A stretch of DNA of 8,665 nt from Acidobacteriota bacterium (lineage in GTDB: Bacteria > Acidobacteriota > Vicinamibacteria > Vicinamibacterales > JAFNAJ01): the NCBI GenBank assembly GCA_017860085.1, contig JAFNAJ010000237.1, positions 1 to 8,665 of the forward strand, given 5' to 3'. Below, one piece after another: positions 8,219-8,665 of this stretch. The translations under genes and the position numbers were made by a program. Positions within the stretch are counted from its first letter, which is position 1. The number at the start of each line of letters is the position of its first letter. The notes beneath the pieces were generated by a model. That model searched no databases. It was not told the DNA's origin and worked only from the letters and a program-made list of their open reading frames with translations.

Positions 8219-8665
8219 TCACCACTCGTCTTTGTGCACCAGCGGCACAAACCGTACAGGGATTGTCGCGCGGCGCACGACCCGATCGGCTGTCCGAGTA
8301 ACGACAACAATCTCCTGGCTCCACGAGCCGACCGGAAGCACGAGCGAACCGCCGACCGCGAGCTGGTCGACCAGCGGCTGCGGAACATGATCGGGAGCCG
8401 CGGTGGCCATGATCCGGTCGAACGGGGCCTGGTCTGGCCAGCCGCCGTACCCGTCGCCGATGCGCACGTGGATGTTCCGGTAGCCGAGCGACGTGAGAAC
8501 CGACTCCGCGCGCCGTCCCAGCTCGGGCACGATCTCGATCGTGAACACCTCGCGCGCCAACTCGGCCAGCACCGCTGCCTGGTAGCCCGACCCGGTCCCG
8601 ATCTCGAGCACCTTGTGGCTGGGTTGCACGTCGAGCAACTCGGACATGTAGGCCACGATGTAGGG
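8219..8665 (-). CDS. pcm: Protein-L-isoaspartate O-methyltransferase, partial (5' end beyond window)
   Basis: The visible 148 residues are the C-terminal two-thirds of PCMT. The enzyme methylates L-isoaspartyl residues in damaged proteins with SAM, starting their repair to aspartate. The edge begins in PYIVAYMSELLDVQ, the conserved PYIVA region just before the SAM site. Motif I is VLEIGTGSGYQAAVLAEL, and FTIEIVPEL follows as the second SAM-contact strand. Later features are the GDGYGGWPDQAPFDRIMATAA block (active-site-adjacent motif) and the C-terminal VRFVPLVHKDEW, where PCMTs usually end VRFVPL. The frame is open through the edge, so the true start lies outside the window. The GTG at 8656 is internal and not the start. 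Confidence 0.95.
   Translation of the reverse strand, partial: PYIVAYMSELLDVQPSHKVLEIGTGSGYQAAVLAELAREVFTIEIVPELGRRAESVLTSLGYRNIHVRIGDGYGGWPDQAPFDRIMATAAPDHVPQPLVDQLAVGGSLVLPVGSWSQEIVVVTRTADRVVRRATIPVRFVPLVHKDEW

Noticed and set aside
8187..8324. 46-codon N-terminal extension of gluQRS
   Set aside because: It overlaps pcm, has no conserved content, and the ATG at 8186 leaves a normal family length.
6921..8390. Long plus-strand open frame (489 codons) opposite gluQRS
   Set aside because: It runs antisense through gluQRS and into pcm and has no recognisable motif. GC-rich third positions keep stops out of the mirror frame.

Overview
The window is GC-rich DNA of an environmental bacterium. Its gene content points to Acidobacteriota, possibly the Vicinamibacteria group. 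The strongest clue is a Pkn-type Ser/Thr kinase fused through one membrane helix to a large periplasmic TolB/PD40 propeller, a family greatly expanded in that phylum. This placement is inferred from family content and base composition, not from a marker gene.

Layout. Positions 1-90 hold the last 29 codons of a plus-strand protein that ends like an outer-membrane beta-barrel. Ten bases later the kinase-propeller gene begins (101-2869). An 84-base convergent gap follows, packed with three adjacent or overlapping hairpins. Everything after that is on the minus strand. Read in the direction of transcription (right to left) the order is: pcm (partial, at the right edge), gluQRS, a small uncharacterised gene of 73 codons, an FkbM-type methyltransferase with an N-terminal DUF4214-like segment, then a respiratory-type membrane gene set.

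The respiratory set is the most interesting part. Its first gene starts at 5702 and encodes the N-terminal helices of a cytochrome bd subunit I (CydA)-like protein. The reading frame is broken near 5025-4980. The adjacent frame carries the later CydA-like segment, including a GRQPW-like motif, followed by two c-type heme motifs. The last gene (4072-2954) overlaps the preceding stop by ATGA and encodes a second, paralogous CydA-like integral membrane protein. Together they look like a bd-superfamily complex with a diheme cytochrome c extension and no recognisable quinol (Q) loop. Its electron donor and acceptor are not evident from sequence.

pcm and gluQRS are housekeeping genes: protein repair, and glutamylation of queuosine in tRNA-Asp. 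No tRNA, rRNA, CRISPR array or transposase was seen.
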